From Ralstonia sp. UNC404CL21Col (lineage in GTDB: Bacteria > Pseudomonadota > Gammaproteobacteria > Burkholderiales > Burkholderiaceae), in NCBI RefSeq assembly GCF_000620465.1, contig NZ_JIBE01000003.1, positions 1,116,001-1,180,000 of the forward strand: 64,000 bases of DNA. Reading direction: 5' to 3'. A model generated the notes under the pieces. That model was not told the DNA's origin, made no database searches, and worked only from the letters and a program-made list of their open reading frames with translations. Every line of letters begins with the position of its first letter. Position 1 is the stretch's first letter. The position numbers were made by a program, and so were the translations under genes. Positions 18,260 to 27,599 of the stretch are shown here, in pieces.

Positions 18260-19231
18260 TTAGGCGGGCTTGCGTCCCAGCCCGCTTGTCTTGCCTGCGG
18301 CACGCTCCAGCGCGTCGATGAACATCCCCGCCACGTTGAAGCCCGTCTGCTGCGTGATTTCCTGGAAGCACGTGGGACTCGTAACGTTGACCTCGGTGAG
18401 GTAATCCCCAATGACATCCAGGCCGACGAGCAGCAGACCGCGTTGCCACAGCACCGGCGCAAGTGCATGTGCAATCACATGGTCGCGCTCCGACAGCGGC
18501 TGCGCCTTGCCCGTACCACCGGCAGCCAGATTGCCGCGGACCTCACCGGCCATCGGCACGCGCGCCAGCGAATGCGGCACCGGCGAACCGCCGATGAGCA
18601 GGATGCGTTTGTCGCCTTCACGGATGGCAGGGATGTACTGCTGAGCCATGATCGTGCGGGCGCCGTTGTCGGTCAGCGACTCGATCACTGCGCCGAGATT
18701 CATGCCGTCCGGGCCCACGCGGAAGATACCGGCGCCGCCCATGCCGTCGAGCGGCTTGAAGATGACGTCGCCTTGCTCGGCGTGGAATTCACGCAGGCGC
18801 TTGGCATCGCGCGACACGATGGTCGGCACGGTGAACTCGCGGAACTGCGCGATGGCGAGCTTCTCCGAATGGTCGCGAATCGCCTGCGGCTTGTTGAAGA
18901 CCCGCGCGCCCTGGCGCTCGGCAATCTCCAGCAGCCACGTGCTGGTGACGTACTCCATGTCGAACGGAGGGTCCTTGCGCATCAGGACCGCGTCAAAGCC
19001 TGTCAGCGGCAGCAGGCGCGCATCGCCGGCGCGGTACCAGTCGTGCTCGTCGCCGGTCAGGGCGATTGGCGTGGCAACGGTTTCGACGACGTTGTTCGCC
19101 AGCGTGAGCTGCGACTGCAGGCACGTGTAGATGGCATAGCCGCGCGCCGCCGCCTCGCGCATCATCGCGAAGGTGGAATCCTTGTAGGTCTTGAACGTCG
19201 ACAGCGGATCGACGATGAACAGGATGCGCAT
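18260..19231 (-). CDS. gshB: Glutathione synthetase
   Basis: This 323-aa ATP-grasp ligase joins glycine to gamma-glutamylcysteine. It starts MRILFIVDPLSTFKTYKDST, typical of proteobacterial GshB, and has the ATP-grasp segments DVIFKPLDGMGGAGIFR and VGLDVIGDYLTEVNVTSPT. It is immediately downstream of gshA (31 bases), so both steps of glutathione synthesis are encoded together. It is followed by the PTS genes on the same strand. Confidence 0.97.
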   Translation of the reverse strand: MRILFIVDPLSTFKTYKDSTFAMMREAAARGYAIYTCLQSQLTLANNVVETVATPIALTGDEHDWYRAGDARLLPLTGFDAVLMRKDPPFDMEYVTSTWLLEIAERQGARVFNKPQAIRDHSEKLAIAQFREFTVPTIVSRDAKRLREFHAEQGDVIFKPLDGMGGAGIFRVGPDGMNLGAVIESLTDNGARTIMAQQYIPAIREGDKRILLIGGSPVPHSLARVPMAGEVRGNLAAGGTGKAQPLSERDHVIAHALAPVLWQRGLLLVGLDVIGDYLTEVNVTSPTCFQEITQQTGFNVAGMFIDALERAAGKTSGLGRKPA

Positions 19232-19262
19232 GGCGGTTCCTTCTACAGCGTTTTATGGCCGA

Positions 19263-20558
19263 TCAGATCAGCGGGTTCGGGTCGGTCTTCTCAAGCTCGA
19301 GCGATGCAGCCAGCAGTGCCAAGCGCGCCACGACGCCGTACATGTAGAAGCGGTTCGGCTCGCCGGCGCCCGGCTTGGCATGGCTGTCCGGCAACGAATT
19401 CGAGGCAAACGGCAGCGGCACGAAATGCATGCCCGGCGCATTCAGATTTTCGTCCACGCCGCGGCCGGTGTGAACCCGGTAGAAACCGCCCACCACATAG
19501 CGGTCGATCATATAGACGACCGGCTCGGCCACCGCCTCGTTGATCTTCTCGAAGGTGTGCACGCCTTCCTGCACGATCACTTCGGAGACCTCCAGGCCCT
19601 CCTTGACCACGCTCATCTTGTTGCGCTCCTTCCGGTTGAGGCCCTTGACCTCGGAAGGATCGCGCACCGTCATCACGCCCATGCCATAGGTGCCGGCGTC
19701 GGCCTTGACCACCACGTACGGGGTCTCGTTCACGCCGTATTCCTTGTATTTCTTGGCGGTCTTCTTGAGCACCGTCTCCACCGCGTGCGCGAGTTCTTCC
19801 TCGCCGGCGCGCTCATGGAAGTCCAGCCCGCTGCACTTGGTGAAGTACGGGTTGACCATCCACGGGTCGATGTCGATCAGCTTGGCAAACTTCTTGGCCA
19901 CTTCGTCGTAGGCGGCAAAGTGGTGGGTCTTGCGACGCTGTGACCAGCCGGCATGGAGCGGCGGCAGCAGATATTGTTCGTTGATGTTCTCGAGGATGGG
20001 CGGCACGCCGGCTGACAGATCGTTGTTCAGCAGGATCGAGCACGGATCGAAGTCTTCCATGCCCAGGCGACGGCCCTTGGTGCCGATGCGCTTGATCGGC
20101 TCGACGACGAGGCGCTGCCCATCCGGCAAATCGATCGGCGTCGGCTCGGTGATGTCCTCGGAGAGCGATCCCAGGCGCACATTCAAGCCGGCTTGACGCA
20201 TGATCTGCGACAGGCGCGCGACGTTCTGCAGATAGAACATGTTGCGCGTGTGGCGCTCCGGGATCAGCAGGAGGTTCTTGGCGTCCGGACAGATCTTCTC
20301 GATGGCGGCCATGGCGGCCTGCACAGCCAGGGGCAGCATCTCGGGCGCCAGGTTGTTGAAGCCGCCGGGGAACAGGTTCGTGTCGACGGGAGCCAGCTTG
20401 AAGCCGGCGTTGCGCAAATCGACGGAACAGTAGAACGGCGGCGTGTGTTCCTGCCACTCCAGGCGGAACCAGCGTTCGATGGCGGGCGTGGCGTCAAGAA
20501 TCTTCTGCTCGAGCTCCAGCAGCGGCCCGTTCAGCGCGGTGATCAAGTGCGGAACCAT
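19263..20558 (-). CDS. gshA: Glutamate-cysteine ligase, proteobacterial type
   Basis: This 431-aa enzyme makes gamma-glutamylcysteine, the first step of glutathione synthesis. It belongs to the family found in beta-proteobacteria that is not homologous in length to E. coli GshA (about 518 aa). Recognisable segments include PVDTNLFPGGFNNL, TPYVVVKADAGTYGMGVMTV and VYMIDRYVVGGFYRVH. The ATG at 20558 (MVPHLITALN) fits family starts; the longer frame runs upstream without a conserved sequence. Confidence 0.93.
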   Translation of the reverse strand: MVPHLITALNGPLLELEQKILDATPAIERWFRLEWQEHTPPFYCSVDLRNAGFKLAPVDTNLFPGGFNNLAPEMLPLAVQAAMAAIEKICPDAKNLLLIPERHTRNMFYLQNVARLSQIMRQAGLNVRLGSLSEDITEPTPIDLPDGQRLVVEPIKRIGTKGRRLGMEDFDPCSILLNNDLSAGVPPILENINEQYLLPPLHAGWSQRRKTHHFAAYDEVAKKFAKLIDIDPWMVNPYFTKCSGLDFHERAGEEELAHAVETVLKKTAKKYKEYGVNETPYVVVKADAGTYGMGVMTVRDPSEVKGLNRKERNKMSVVKEGLEVSEVIVQEGVHTFEKINEAVAEPVVYMIDRYVVGGFYRVHTGRGVDENLNAPGMHFVPLPFASNSLPDSHAKPGAGEPNRFYMYGVVARLALLAASLELEKTDPNPLI

Positions 20559-20593
20559 ACCCTTCCTATTGATGTTATTTATCGCCGACTCCG

Positions 20594-20622
20594 ATTGTAG
20601 AGGAACAGGCAATAGCTTGCAG
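20594..20622 (-). promoter_or_regulatory. Possible gshA promoter
   Basis: On the minus strand TACAAT (20594-20599) lies 17 bp downstream of CTGCAA. Transcription would start near 20587, about 30 bases before the gshA ATG. The -10 is good but the -35 is weak. Confidence 0.35.
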
Positions 20623-20710
20623 ACGATAGCGGACTATCGATATGCGGTTAGGAAAGAGGATTCGCAAGAGGCAAAGTGCGGCAGTGCAGCAGGCCACACA
20701 AACTGACGGA

Positions 20711-20740
20711 CAAAAAAAAAGCGCGGGGCTGCCGCGCTTG
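20711..20740 (-). terminator. Second terminator-like hairpin downstream of amtB
   Basis: A stem GCGCGG/CCGCGC (about 20721-20737) is followed on the minus strand by nine T residues. It lies about 140 bases beyond the first amtB terminator and may back it up, insulating gshA. Confidence 0.65.
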
Positions 20741-20878
20741 GGGAATAGCCTGACAGATACGGGGAGCGTTCTGCAGGTGGAGGAAACCACGTCTGCAATG
20801 TAAGCGTCCGCATAACGAGAGGCAATTGAACGTTTTTAACATCGGACTTAAGGACGCCCGGCTCAGAAGCGGCGTAAC

Positions 20879-20907
20879 AAAAAACCCGGCGCTGAGCCGG
20901 GTCTTTT
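20879..20907 (-). terminator. Rho-independent terminator after amtB
   Basis: A 7-bp stem ACCCGGC/GCCGGGT (20884-20890 and 20896-20902) with a 5-base loop is followed on the minus strand by a T-rich run. It lies just after the amtB stop codon. Confidence 0.8.
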
Positions 20908-20925
20908 GCAGGACGAGGCAGACGA

Positions 20926-22476
20926 TCAGTCTTCGTAGGCGGTTTCGCCGTGGGACGTGATGTCCAGACCCTCGCGCTCCTCTTCTTCCGGCACGCGCAG
21001 GCCGACGATCGCGTCGACGATCTTGTACGAGATGAACGCCACCACTCCGGACCAGATGACCGTGGTCGCCACGCCCTGGAACTGGATCCACAGCTGGCCA
21101 CCGATCGAGTAGTCATCGGCAACCTTGTTGGCGACATAGTCGTAGATACCGGTGCCGCCGAGGCTCGGCGACGCCAGCACGCCCGTCAGCAGCGCGCCGA
21201 GGATACCGCCCACGCCGTGCACGCCGAACACGTCCAGCGTGTCGTCCATGCCCAGCATGCGCTTGAGGCCGTTCACGCCCCACAGGCACAGCAGGCCGGC
21301 GAGGATACCGAGCACGATCGAGCCCATCGGGCCGACAAAGCCGGCAGCCGGGGTGATGGCAACCAGGCCAGCCACGGCGCCCGACGCAGCACCCAGCATC
21401 GACGGCTTGCTCTTGCCGATCCACTCACCGAAGCTCCACGACAGCACGGCAGCGGCGGTCGCCAGCAGCGTGTTGACGAAGGCCAGCGCGGCGCTGCCGT
21501 TGGCTTCCAGGGCCGAACCGGCGTTGAAGCCGAACCAGCCGAACCACAGCAGCGAGGCACCGACCATCGTCAGCGTCAGGCTGTGCGGCTTGAGCGCCTC
21601 GCGGCCAAAGCCGATGCGTTTGCCGAACAGGAATGCGCCCACCAGACCGGCCACAGCGGCGTTGATGTGCACGACGGTGCCGCCGGCAAAGTCCAGCGCG
21701 CCCTTCTGGAACAGCCAGCCAGACTTGGCCGTCATCGCTTCAGCAGCCTTGGCATCCGTGAAGCCATCCGGACCCGGCCAGAACCAGACCATGTGCGCGA
21801 TCGGCAGGTAGCTGAAGGTGAACCACAGCACCACGAACAGCAGCACGGCCGAGAACTTCGCACGCTCGGCGAAAGCGCCGATGATCAGCGCGCAGGTAAT
21901 CGCCGCAAATGCACCCTGGAAAGCGAAGTACGCATATTCCGGCACCACCACGCCCTTGCTGAAGGTGACCGCCACCGAATCCGGCGTCAGGCCCTTCAGG
22001 AACAGGCGATCCAGGCCGCCGAAGAAGGCGTTGCCCTCGGTGAACGCGAAGCTGTAGCCGTAGATGGCCCACAGGATGATGATGAGCGAGAAGATGCCGG
22101 TACATTGCATCAGCACCGACAGCATGTTCTTCTTGCGCACCAGGCCGCCGTAGAACAGCGCCAGGCCCGGCAGCGTCATCAGGATGACGAAGGCGGTGGA
22201 GACCAGCAGCCACGCCGTATCGCCCTTGTTGGGGACGGGCGTAGCGGCGGCGGCGGGCGCAGCGGCAGCCGGAGCAGCTGCGGCGGCAGGCGCTGCAGCC
22301 GGGGCCGCGGCAGCCGGTGCGGCAGCGGCCGGCTCGGAAGCGGCAGTCGCGGCAACCGGCGCCGAAGCTTCAGCCGCCGGCTTGTCCTGTGCAACGGCCG
22401 GCGCCGACATCACGGCGCCTGCGAGCACGGCAGCGACGGCCCCAGCCGTCAGGAATCGTGTGAACCAGGTTTTCAT
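20926..22476 (-). CDS. amtB: Ammonium transporter
   Basis: This 516-aa inner-membrane channel imports ammonium. It has a cleavable signal peptide (about residues 1-29) followed by a long Ala/Pro-rich spacer (about 33-85) and then the 11-helix Amt fold, starting at DTAWLLVSTAFVILM. The spacer makes it longer than E. coli AmtB (about 428 aa). It is 30 bases downstream of glnK, whose product blocks the channel when nitrogen is plentiful. The operon appears to be driven by the sigma-54 promoter upstream of torF. Confidence 0.96.
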   Translation of the reverse strand: MKTWFTRFLTAGAVAAVLAGAVMSAPAVAQDKPAAEASAPVAATAASEPAAAAPAAAAPAAAPAAAAAPAAAAPAAAATPVPNKGDTAWLLVSTAFVILMTLPGLALFYGGLVRKKNMLSVLMQCTGIFSLIIILWAIYGYSFAFTEGNAFFGGLDRLFLKGLTPDSVAVTFSKGVVVPEYAYFAFQGAFAAITCALIIGAFAERAKFSAVLLFVVLWFTFSYLPIAHMVWFWPGPDGFTDAKAAEAMTAKSGWLFQKGALDFAGGTVVHINAAVAGLVGAFLFGKRIGFGREALKPHSLTLTMVGASLLWFGWFGFNAGSALEANGSAALAFVNTLLATAAAVLSWSFGEWIGKSKPSMLGAASGAVAGLVAITPAAGFVGPMGSIVLGILAGLLCLWGVNGLKRMLGMDDTLDVFGVHGVGGILGALLTGVLASPSLGGTGIYDYVANKVADDYSIGGQLWIQFQGVATTVIWSGVVAFISYKIVDAIVGLRVPEEEEREGLDITSHGETAYED

Positions 22477-22506
22477 GTTTTGACCTCTTCCTTGGCGGAT
22501 TGGGGC

Positions 22507-23707
<1,201 letters not shown>

Positions 23708-24238
23708 AACGGCTCTCCCCCTTTAGACAGTCGCAACGGAATGGAAAAAAAATCGCACCAGTTCTGCAACTGTCATGCCATGTCGTTGTCGCCGGACTGG
23801 AGGCCGTCTTCGGTTACGGCGCGGGCTGCGCCACACCGCAAAAGCAGAGGAAATTGGGGACGGGTCACGCGGGACATCGCCGGCAGCCCGCCAACGGTTG
23901 CCGCAAGCGGGTTCACCCTTGGCTGCCCACGCCGTCATGGCGCGATAAAAACCATGTGATAGAGTGATTTCAGCCCGATGCGATTGCGCGCGGGGCCCGG
24001 CGCGGAAGCTGCGGCGGCCCGTTCTGTCCCCGTTTGTATGGCGACGCCAATGCCGCATCGCAGCGAGATTTGACGGAAGGTGTGCCGTTCACGACGCTCA
24101 GCCGGTACCATCGCGGCCAGCAGCACCGAAACCACGCGCCTGAGGCAGGCGTTCGCACCACGACACAGCAATTCACGCGCACGGTTACGGTGCATGCACC
24201 GGCCTGGCGCAGACAGCACGACCCACGGAGCAAACAAC
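23708..24238. other. Intergenic region with the torF-glnK-amtB control sequences
   Basis: This 531-base stretch lies between divergent torF and ubiK and holds no convincing gene. It contains the sigma-54 promoter at 23765-23780. NtrC sites would be expected upstream of it (about 23850-23950), but I see no clear dyad. The rest is presumably the ubiK promoter region. Confidence 0.6.
23765..23780 (-). promoter_or_regulatory. Sigma-54 promoter of torF-glnK-amtB
   Basis: The minus strand reads TGGCATGACAGTTGCA, matching the sigma-54 consensus TGGCACG-N4-TTGCA at every fixed base except one (T for C). The GG and GC doublets are correctly spaced. Transcription would start near 23753, about 46 bases before the torF ATG. 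Sigma-54 with NtrC is the expected control for glnK-amtB. Confidence 0.85.
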
Positions 24239-24496
24239 ATGAAACCGACCGACCTCTTTTCCGACTTCCAAAACCGCGTGAGCGAAGCGCTGCGCAACTC
24301 GCCGGCAGCCGATATCGAGAAGAACGTCCGCGCGATGATGACCCAGGGCTTCTCCAAGCTCGATCTGGTCACGCGCGAGGAATTCGACGTGCAATCGCAG
24401 GTCCTGGCGCGTACCCGTGCGCGTCTGGAAGAACTGGAAACCCGCGTTGCCGCCCTGGAAGCGCAGCTCAAGTCTGCCGCCCCCGCAGATCAGTAA
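24239..24496 (+). CDS. ubiK: Ubiquinone biosynthesis accessory factor UbiK
   Basis: This 85-aa protein (YqiC/BMFP family) has an N-terminal amphipathic region (MKPTDLFSDFQNRVSEAL) and a C-terminal coiled coil (about residues 45-78, LARTRARLEELETRVAALEA). Family members form trimers that bind lipids and assist aerobic ubiquinone synthesis. The ATG at 24239 fits the family length. It is transcribed divergently from the nitrogen operon. Confidence 0.9.
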   Translation: MKPTDLFSDFQNRVSEALRNSPAADIEKNVRAMMTQGFSKLDLVTREEFDVQSQVLARTRARLEELETRVAALEAQLKSAAPADQ

Positions 24497-24666
24497 ACCG
24501 CCCGCCCGGTGTTGCGCCGGCAGCGCATCGGCCGGGCCGCTGTGCAGACCGCCGCACCCCTGCTGCGGCGCACAGCGAAAAGATCGATGTGCCGCCTTGT
24601 TGCGGCTGGCGAACTGATCTAGAACGTCCTTAAGACGCACGCGCAGCCGCGCTTGAGGAGAAGATC

Positions 24667-25179
24667 ATGCAGCATCGCCTCTACTTCCTGATGCCGGACG
24701 TCGTCAGCGCCCGGCGCGTGATGAATGACCTCCTGCTGGCGCGCATCACCGAGCGCCACATCCACTTCGTCTCCAAGCCCGGCATCGATCTCACCGGCCT
24801 GCACGAAGCCAACATCCTCCAGACCTCCGACATCGTCCACGCCACGCAGAACGGCTTGGTGATCGGCGGCGGTGCGGGTGTGCTGGCCGGCATCGTGGCG
24901 GCCATCTTCCCCGTCATCGGCGAGGGGCCGCAGTGGGGGATGGTCGGCATTACCACCGTGGTGGGAGCGCTGTTTGGCGCGTGGGCTTCCAGCATGATTG
25001 GCAGTTCGGTGCCGAACAGCCGCCTGAAACCGTTCAAGCAGGCAGTGGAGGATGGGCAGATCCTGCTGATGGTCGATGTGCCGCGCTCGCGCGTAAGCGA
25101 GATTCGCGCGCTGCTGCAGAAGACGCATCCCGAAGGCCACTTCAGCGGCGAAGACACGGCCATGCCAGCCTTCCCCTGA
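24667..25179 (+). CDS. DUF1269-like conserved membrane protein
   Basis: This 170-aa protein begins with a cytoplasmic domain (MQHRLYFLMPDVVSARRVMN) followed by two closely spaced Gly/Ala-rich membrane segments (about residues 66-85 and 90-112) and a C-terminal soluble domain (QILLMVDVPRSRVSEIRALL). The layout resembles DUF1269 proteins. The function is unknown. An AGGAG ribosome site precedes the start. It stands alone between ubiK and comM and has its own terminator. Confidence 0.75.
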   Translation: MQHRLYFLMPDVVSARRVMNDLLLARITERHIHFVSKPGIDLTGLHEANILQTSDIVHATQNGLVIGGGAGVLAGIVAAIFPVIGEGPQWGMVGITTVVGALFGAWASSMIGSSVPNSRLKPFKQAVEDGQILLMVDVPRSRVSEIRALLQKTHPEGHFSGEDTAMPAFP

Positions 25180-25198
25180 ACTGATCTGCCGACAACAA

Positions 25199-25228
25199 AG
25201 CCGGAGCCGAGTGCTCCGGTTTTTTTTT
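25199..25228 (+). terminator. Rho-independent terminator after the DUF1269-like gene
   Basis: A 7-bp stem CCGGAGC/GCTCCGG (25201-25207 and 25213-25219) is followed by nine T residues. Confidence 0.9.
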
Positions 25229-25391
25229 GTCCGTTTCTCATGCCGGCGCGATCGTCAAATTTGGATGCCGGTGGCCATGGCAGCGCAACGCGGCTGGCAC
25301 AGTGGAGGGTTCCGCAACCGTCACGCTCTGTCGCCATGCACCGATGCCCCGCCCTCCGTCTTGCTCGTGAGTTTTCCCGGAGGGCAGCGCA

Positions 25392-26924
25392 ATGAGCCTT
25401 GCCGTACTGCGTTCGCGCGCACTCTCGGGCATCGACGCGCCGGCCGTCTCGGTGGAAGTTCATCTGGCGAATGGCCTTCCCTCGTTCACCATCGTCGGCC
25501 TGCCCGATACCGAGGTGAAGGAGAGCAAGGATCGCGTGCGTGCAGCGATCCAGAACAGCCGCTTCGAGTTTCCGGCGCGGCGCATCACCGTCAACCTCGC
25601 TCCGGCCGATCTTCCGAAAGAATCCGGCCGGTTCGACCTCGCTATCGCGCTGGGCATCCTCGCTGCGAGCCGGCAGATTCCGCACACGCATCTTGATGCG
25701 CACGAGTTTGCGGGCGAGTTGTCGCTCTCCGGCGACCTGCGGCCGATTCGCGGTGCGCTGGCGATGGCGTATGCGCTGTCGCGCAACCCCGCTTCGGCCG
25801 ATGGCGACGCACCGCTCGCGCGGGCTTTCGTGCTGCCCGCCGAGAACGCCGCTGAAGCTGCGCTCGTCAGCGGCACCAAAGTCCTGCCCGCGCGCACGCT
25901 CATCGAGGTGTGCGACCACCTGAGCGCGCCGGATCGCAAGCTCGCGCCGGCCCTGCCCGCGCCGGTCGACGTGGACATCCGCTATCCCGACCTGGCTGAC
26001 GTGCGCGGCCAGCCGCAGGCGCGGCGGGCGCTGGAAGTTGCGGCCGCGGGTGGTCACTCCATGCTGATGATCGGGCCGCCCGGAACCGGCAAGTCGATGC
26101 TCGCCCAGCGGTTTCCGGGCTTGCTGCCGGACATGAGCGACGACGAAGCGCTCTCCGCCGCCGCCGTGATGAGCCTGACCACGCGGGGCTTCGATGCGCG
26201 ACGCTGGAAGGTGCGCCCGTTCCGCTCGCCACACCACACGGCGTCGGCTGTGGCGATGGTGGGCGGGGGCAATACGCCAAGGCCGGGCGAAATCTCGCTG
26301 GCGCATCAGGGCGTGCTTTTCCTCGATGAACTTCCCGAGTTCGAACGCCGCGTGCTCGAAGTCCTGCGCGAGCCGCTGGAAACCGGCCACATCACCATCT
26401 CGCGTGCGGCGCATCAGACCGACTTTCCGGCCAGCTTCCAACTGATCGCGGCAATGAACCCGTGCCCGTGCGGCTATCGCGGCCATCCGCTGCGGGCGTG
26501 CCGCTGCACGCCGGATCAGGTGGAGCGTTACCAGGCGCGCATCTCCGGACCGCTACTTGATCGCATCGACGTGCAGATCGAGGTGCCGACGCCCTCGCAG
26601 GAAGAACTGCTCGACGGGCCGCCAGGTGAGCCGACGGTCAACGTGGCCCAGCGTGTCGCTGCCGCGCACGCGCGACAGCTCGCACGACAAGGCAAGCGCA
26701 ACGCCTTGCTGGGCGGCCATGAAATCGATCTGCATTGCAGCCGCACCGATGCGGCCGATGGCTTGCTTCGCCACGCGATGACGCGCTTTTCGTGGTCGGC
26801 CCGCGCCTATGCGCGCGTGCTGAAACTTGCACGCACGATTGCCGACTTGGCGGGTGACGAGCAGATCGATGCCGCGCATGTGGGCGAGGCCATCCAGTAT
26901 CGGCGCGGGGTGAAGGCGGATTAA
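25392..26924 (+). CDS. comM: YifB/ComM family Mg-chelatase-like AAA+ ATPase
   Basis: This 510-aa protein has an N-terminal Lon-protease-like fold (about residues 1-170), a central AAA+ domain with Walker A GPPGTGKS and Walker B VLFLDELPEF, and a C-terminal Mg-chelatase domain. ComM is a helicase that aids branch migration during natural transformation. The window also carries comF, so both competence-linked genes are nearby. The length matches the family. Confidence 0.95.
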   Translation: MSLAVLRSRALSGIDAPAVSVEVHLANGLPSFTIVGLPDTEVKESKDRVRAAIQNSRFEFPARRITVNLAPADLPKESGRFDLAIALGILAASRQIPHTHLDAHEFAGELSLSGDLRPIRGALAMAYALSRNPASADGDAPLARAFVLPAENAAEAALVSGTKVLPARTLIEVCDHLSAPDRKLAPALPAPVDVDIRYPDLADVRGQPQARRALEVAAAGGHSMLMIGPPGTGKSMLAQRFPGLLPDMSDDEALSAAAVMSLTTRGFDARRWKVRPFRSPHHTASAVAMVGGGNTPRPGEISLAHQGVLFLDELPEFERRVLEVLREPLETGHITISRAAHQTDFPASFQLIAAMNPCPCGYRGHPLRACRCTPDQVERYQARISGPLLDRIDVQIEVPTPSQEELLDGPPGEPTVNVAQRVAAAHARQLARQGKRNALLGGHEIDLHCSRTDAADGLLRHAMTRFSWSARAYARVLKLARTIADLAGDEQIDAAHVGEAIQYRRGVKAD

Positions 26925-26938
26925 CGCAGCCGGACGGA

Positions 26939-27436
26939 TCAGCCTCCGTCGACACGCTGCCCTTCGATCAGCTTCCCCAACAGCTTTGCCAGCTGCCGCT
27001 GCTCCGTCTCGGTCAGCACGGAAAGCACGGCGCGCTGGTTCGCCACATGCGCGCCAACAACCTCATCGATGAGCGCAAACCCCGCCTTGGTGAGCGCGAC
27101 GAGCGTGCCGCGCCCGTCTTCGGGGTTCGGGCGACGCTCAACCCAGCCGGCCTGCTGCAGGCGATCAATGCGATTGGTCATGCCGCCCGAGGACATCATC
27201 GCCGCGTCGTACAGCGCGGTGGGCGTGAGCGCATACGGGGCGCCGCTGCGGCGCAGGGTGGCGAGCACGTCGAACTCGCCGGGCTGCAGCCCGTACTCCG
27301 CAAACAGCGGATTCAGCCGTTCACGCGCGATGACGAGCGCCGCTTCGCCCAGGCGCCCGAGCAGCAGCATCGAGCTGACGTCCAAATCCGGGCGCTCGCG
27401 ATTCCATTGTTCGACGGCTTGGGCAGCGCGGTCCAT
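26939..27436 (-). CDS. MarR family transcriptional regulator
   Basis: This 165-aa regulator has the winged-helix of MarR proteins: GEFDVLATLRRSGAPYALTP, then MSSGGMTNRIDRLQQAGWV as recognition helix and wing NPEDGRGTLVALT. It is divergent from an MFS exporter gene, and two near-perfect palindromes lie between them. It therefore probably represses both genes until a small phenolic or toxic compound binds. A GGAGGAAGGGAG ribosome site precedes the start. Confidence 0.92.
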   Translation of the reverse strand: MDRAAQAVEQWNRERPDLDVSSMLLLGRLGEAALVIARERLNPLFAEYGLQPGEFDVLATLRRSGAPYALTPTALYDAAMMSSGGMTNRIDRLQQAGWVERRPNPEDGRGTLVALTKAGFALIDEVVGAHVANQRAVLSVLTETEQRQLAKLLGKLIEGQRVDGG

Positions 27437-27457
27437 TCTCCCTTCCTCCAGCGGTGG

Positions 27458-27477
27458 TTATCTTGACGTCGAGATAA
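27458..27477. promoter_or_regulatory. Palindromic operator 1 of the MarR regulator
   Basis: TTATCTTGACGTCGAGATAA is a 20-bp palindrome with one mismatch, 22 bases upstream of the marR-type gene start. It shares the half-site ATCTTGAC with the second palindrome. Confidence 0.75.
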
Positions 27478-27485
27478 CTCGTTTT

Positions 27486-27503
27486 TATCTTGACGCCAAG
27501 ATA
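27486..27503. promoter_or_regulatory. Palindromic operator 2 of the MarR regulator
   Basis: TATCTTGACGCCAAGATA is an 18-bp palindrome with one mismatch, centred 27 bp from operator 1. Both lie in the divergent promoter region of the MarR and MFS genes. Confidence 0.75.
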
Positions 27504-27599
27504 GTGCGATACGGATTCGGCGGATGCAAGCGGGCTGTCACAACGTGGCACCACCGCGCGTCTTCGAGATGGCACTGAACCTCTTTGCTGGAGCGCAAG

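Larger units (their letters stand above)
20559..20925. other. Intergenic region between amtB and gshA
   Basis: This 367-base stretch holds no convincing gene. It contains the amtB terminator (20879-20907), a second hairpin with a nine-T run (20711-20740), and a possible gshA promoter (20594-20622). A small inverted repeat (GATAG/CTATC) is near 20623-20636. Short frames on the minus strand lack conserved character. Confidence 0.7.

Noticed and set aside
20648-21091. Minus-strand frames in the amtB-gshA gap
   Set aside because: They begin inside amtB, cross the amtB terminator and end before gshA, with no conserved pattern.
23790-24000. NtrC binding sites upstream of the sigma-54 promoter
   Set aside because: No GCACCA-N5-TGGTGC dyad was found by eye; a weak half-site near the promoter is not enough.
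23935-24471. 178-aa minus-strand frame opposite ubiK
   Set aside because: It is a shadow of ubiK and its leader; the sequence is Arg/Ser-rich and lacks a domain.
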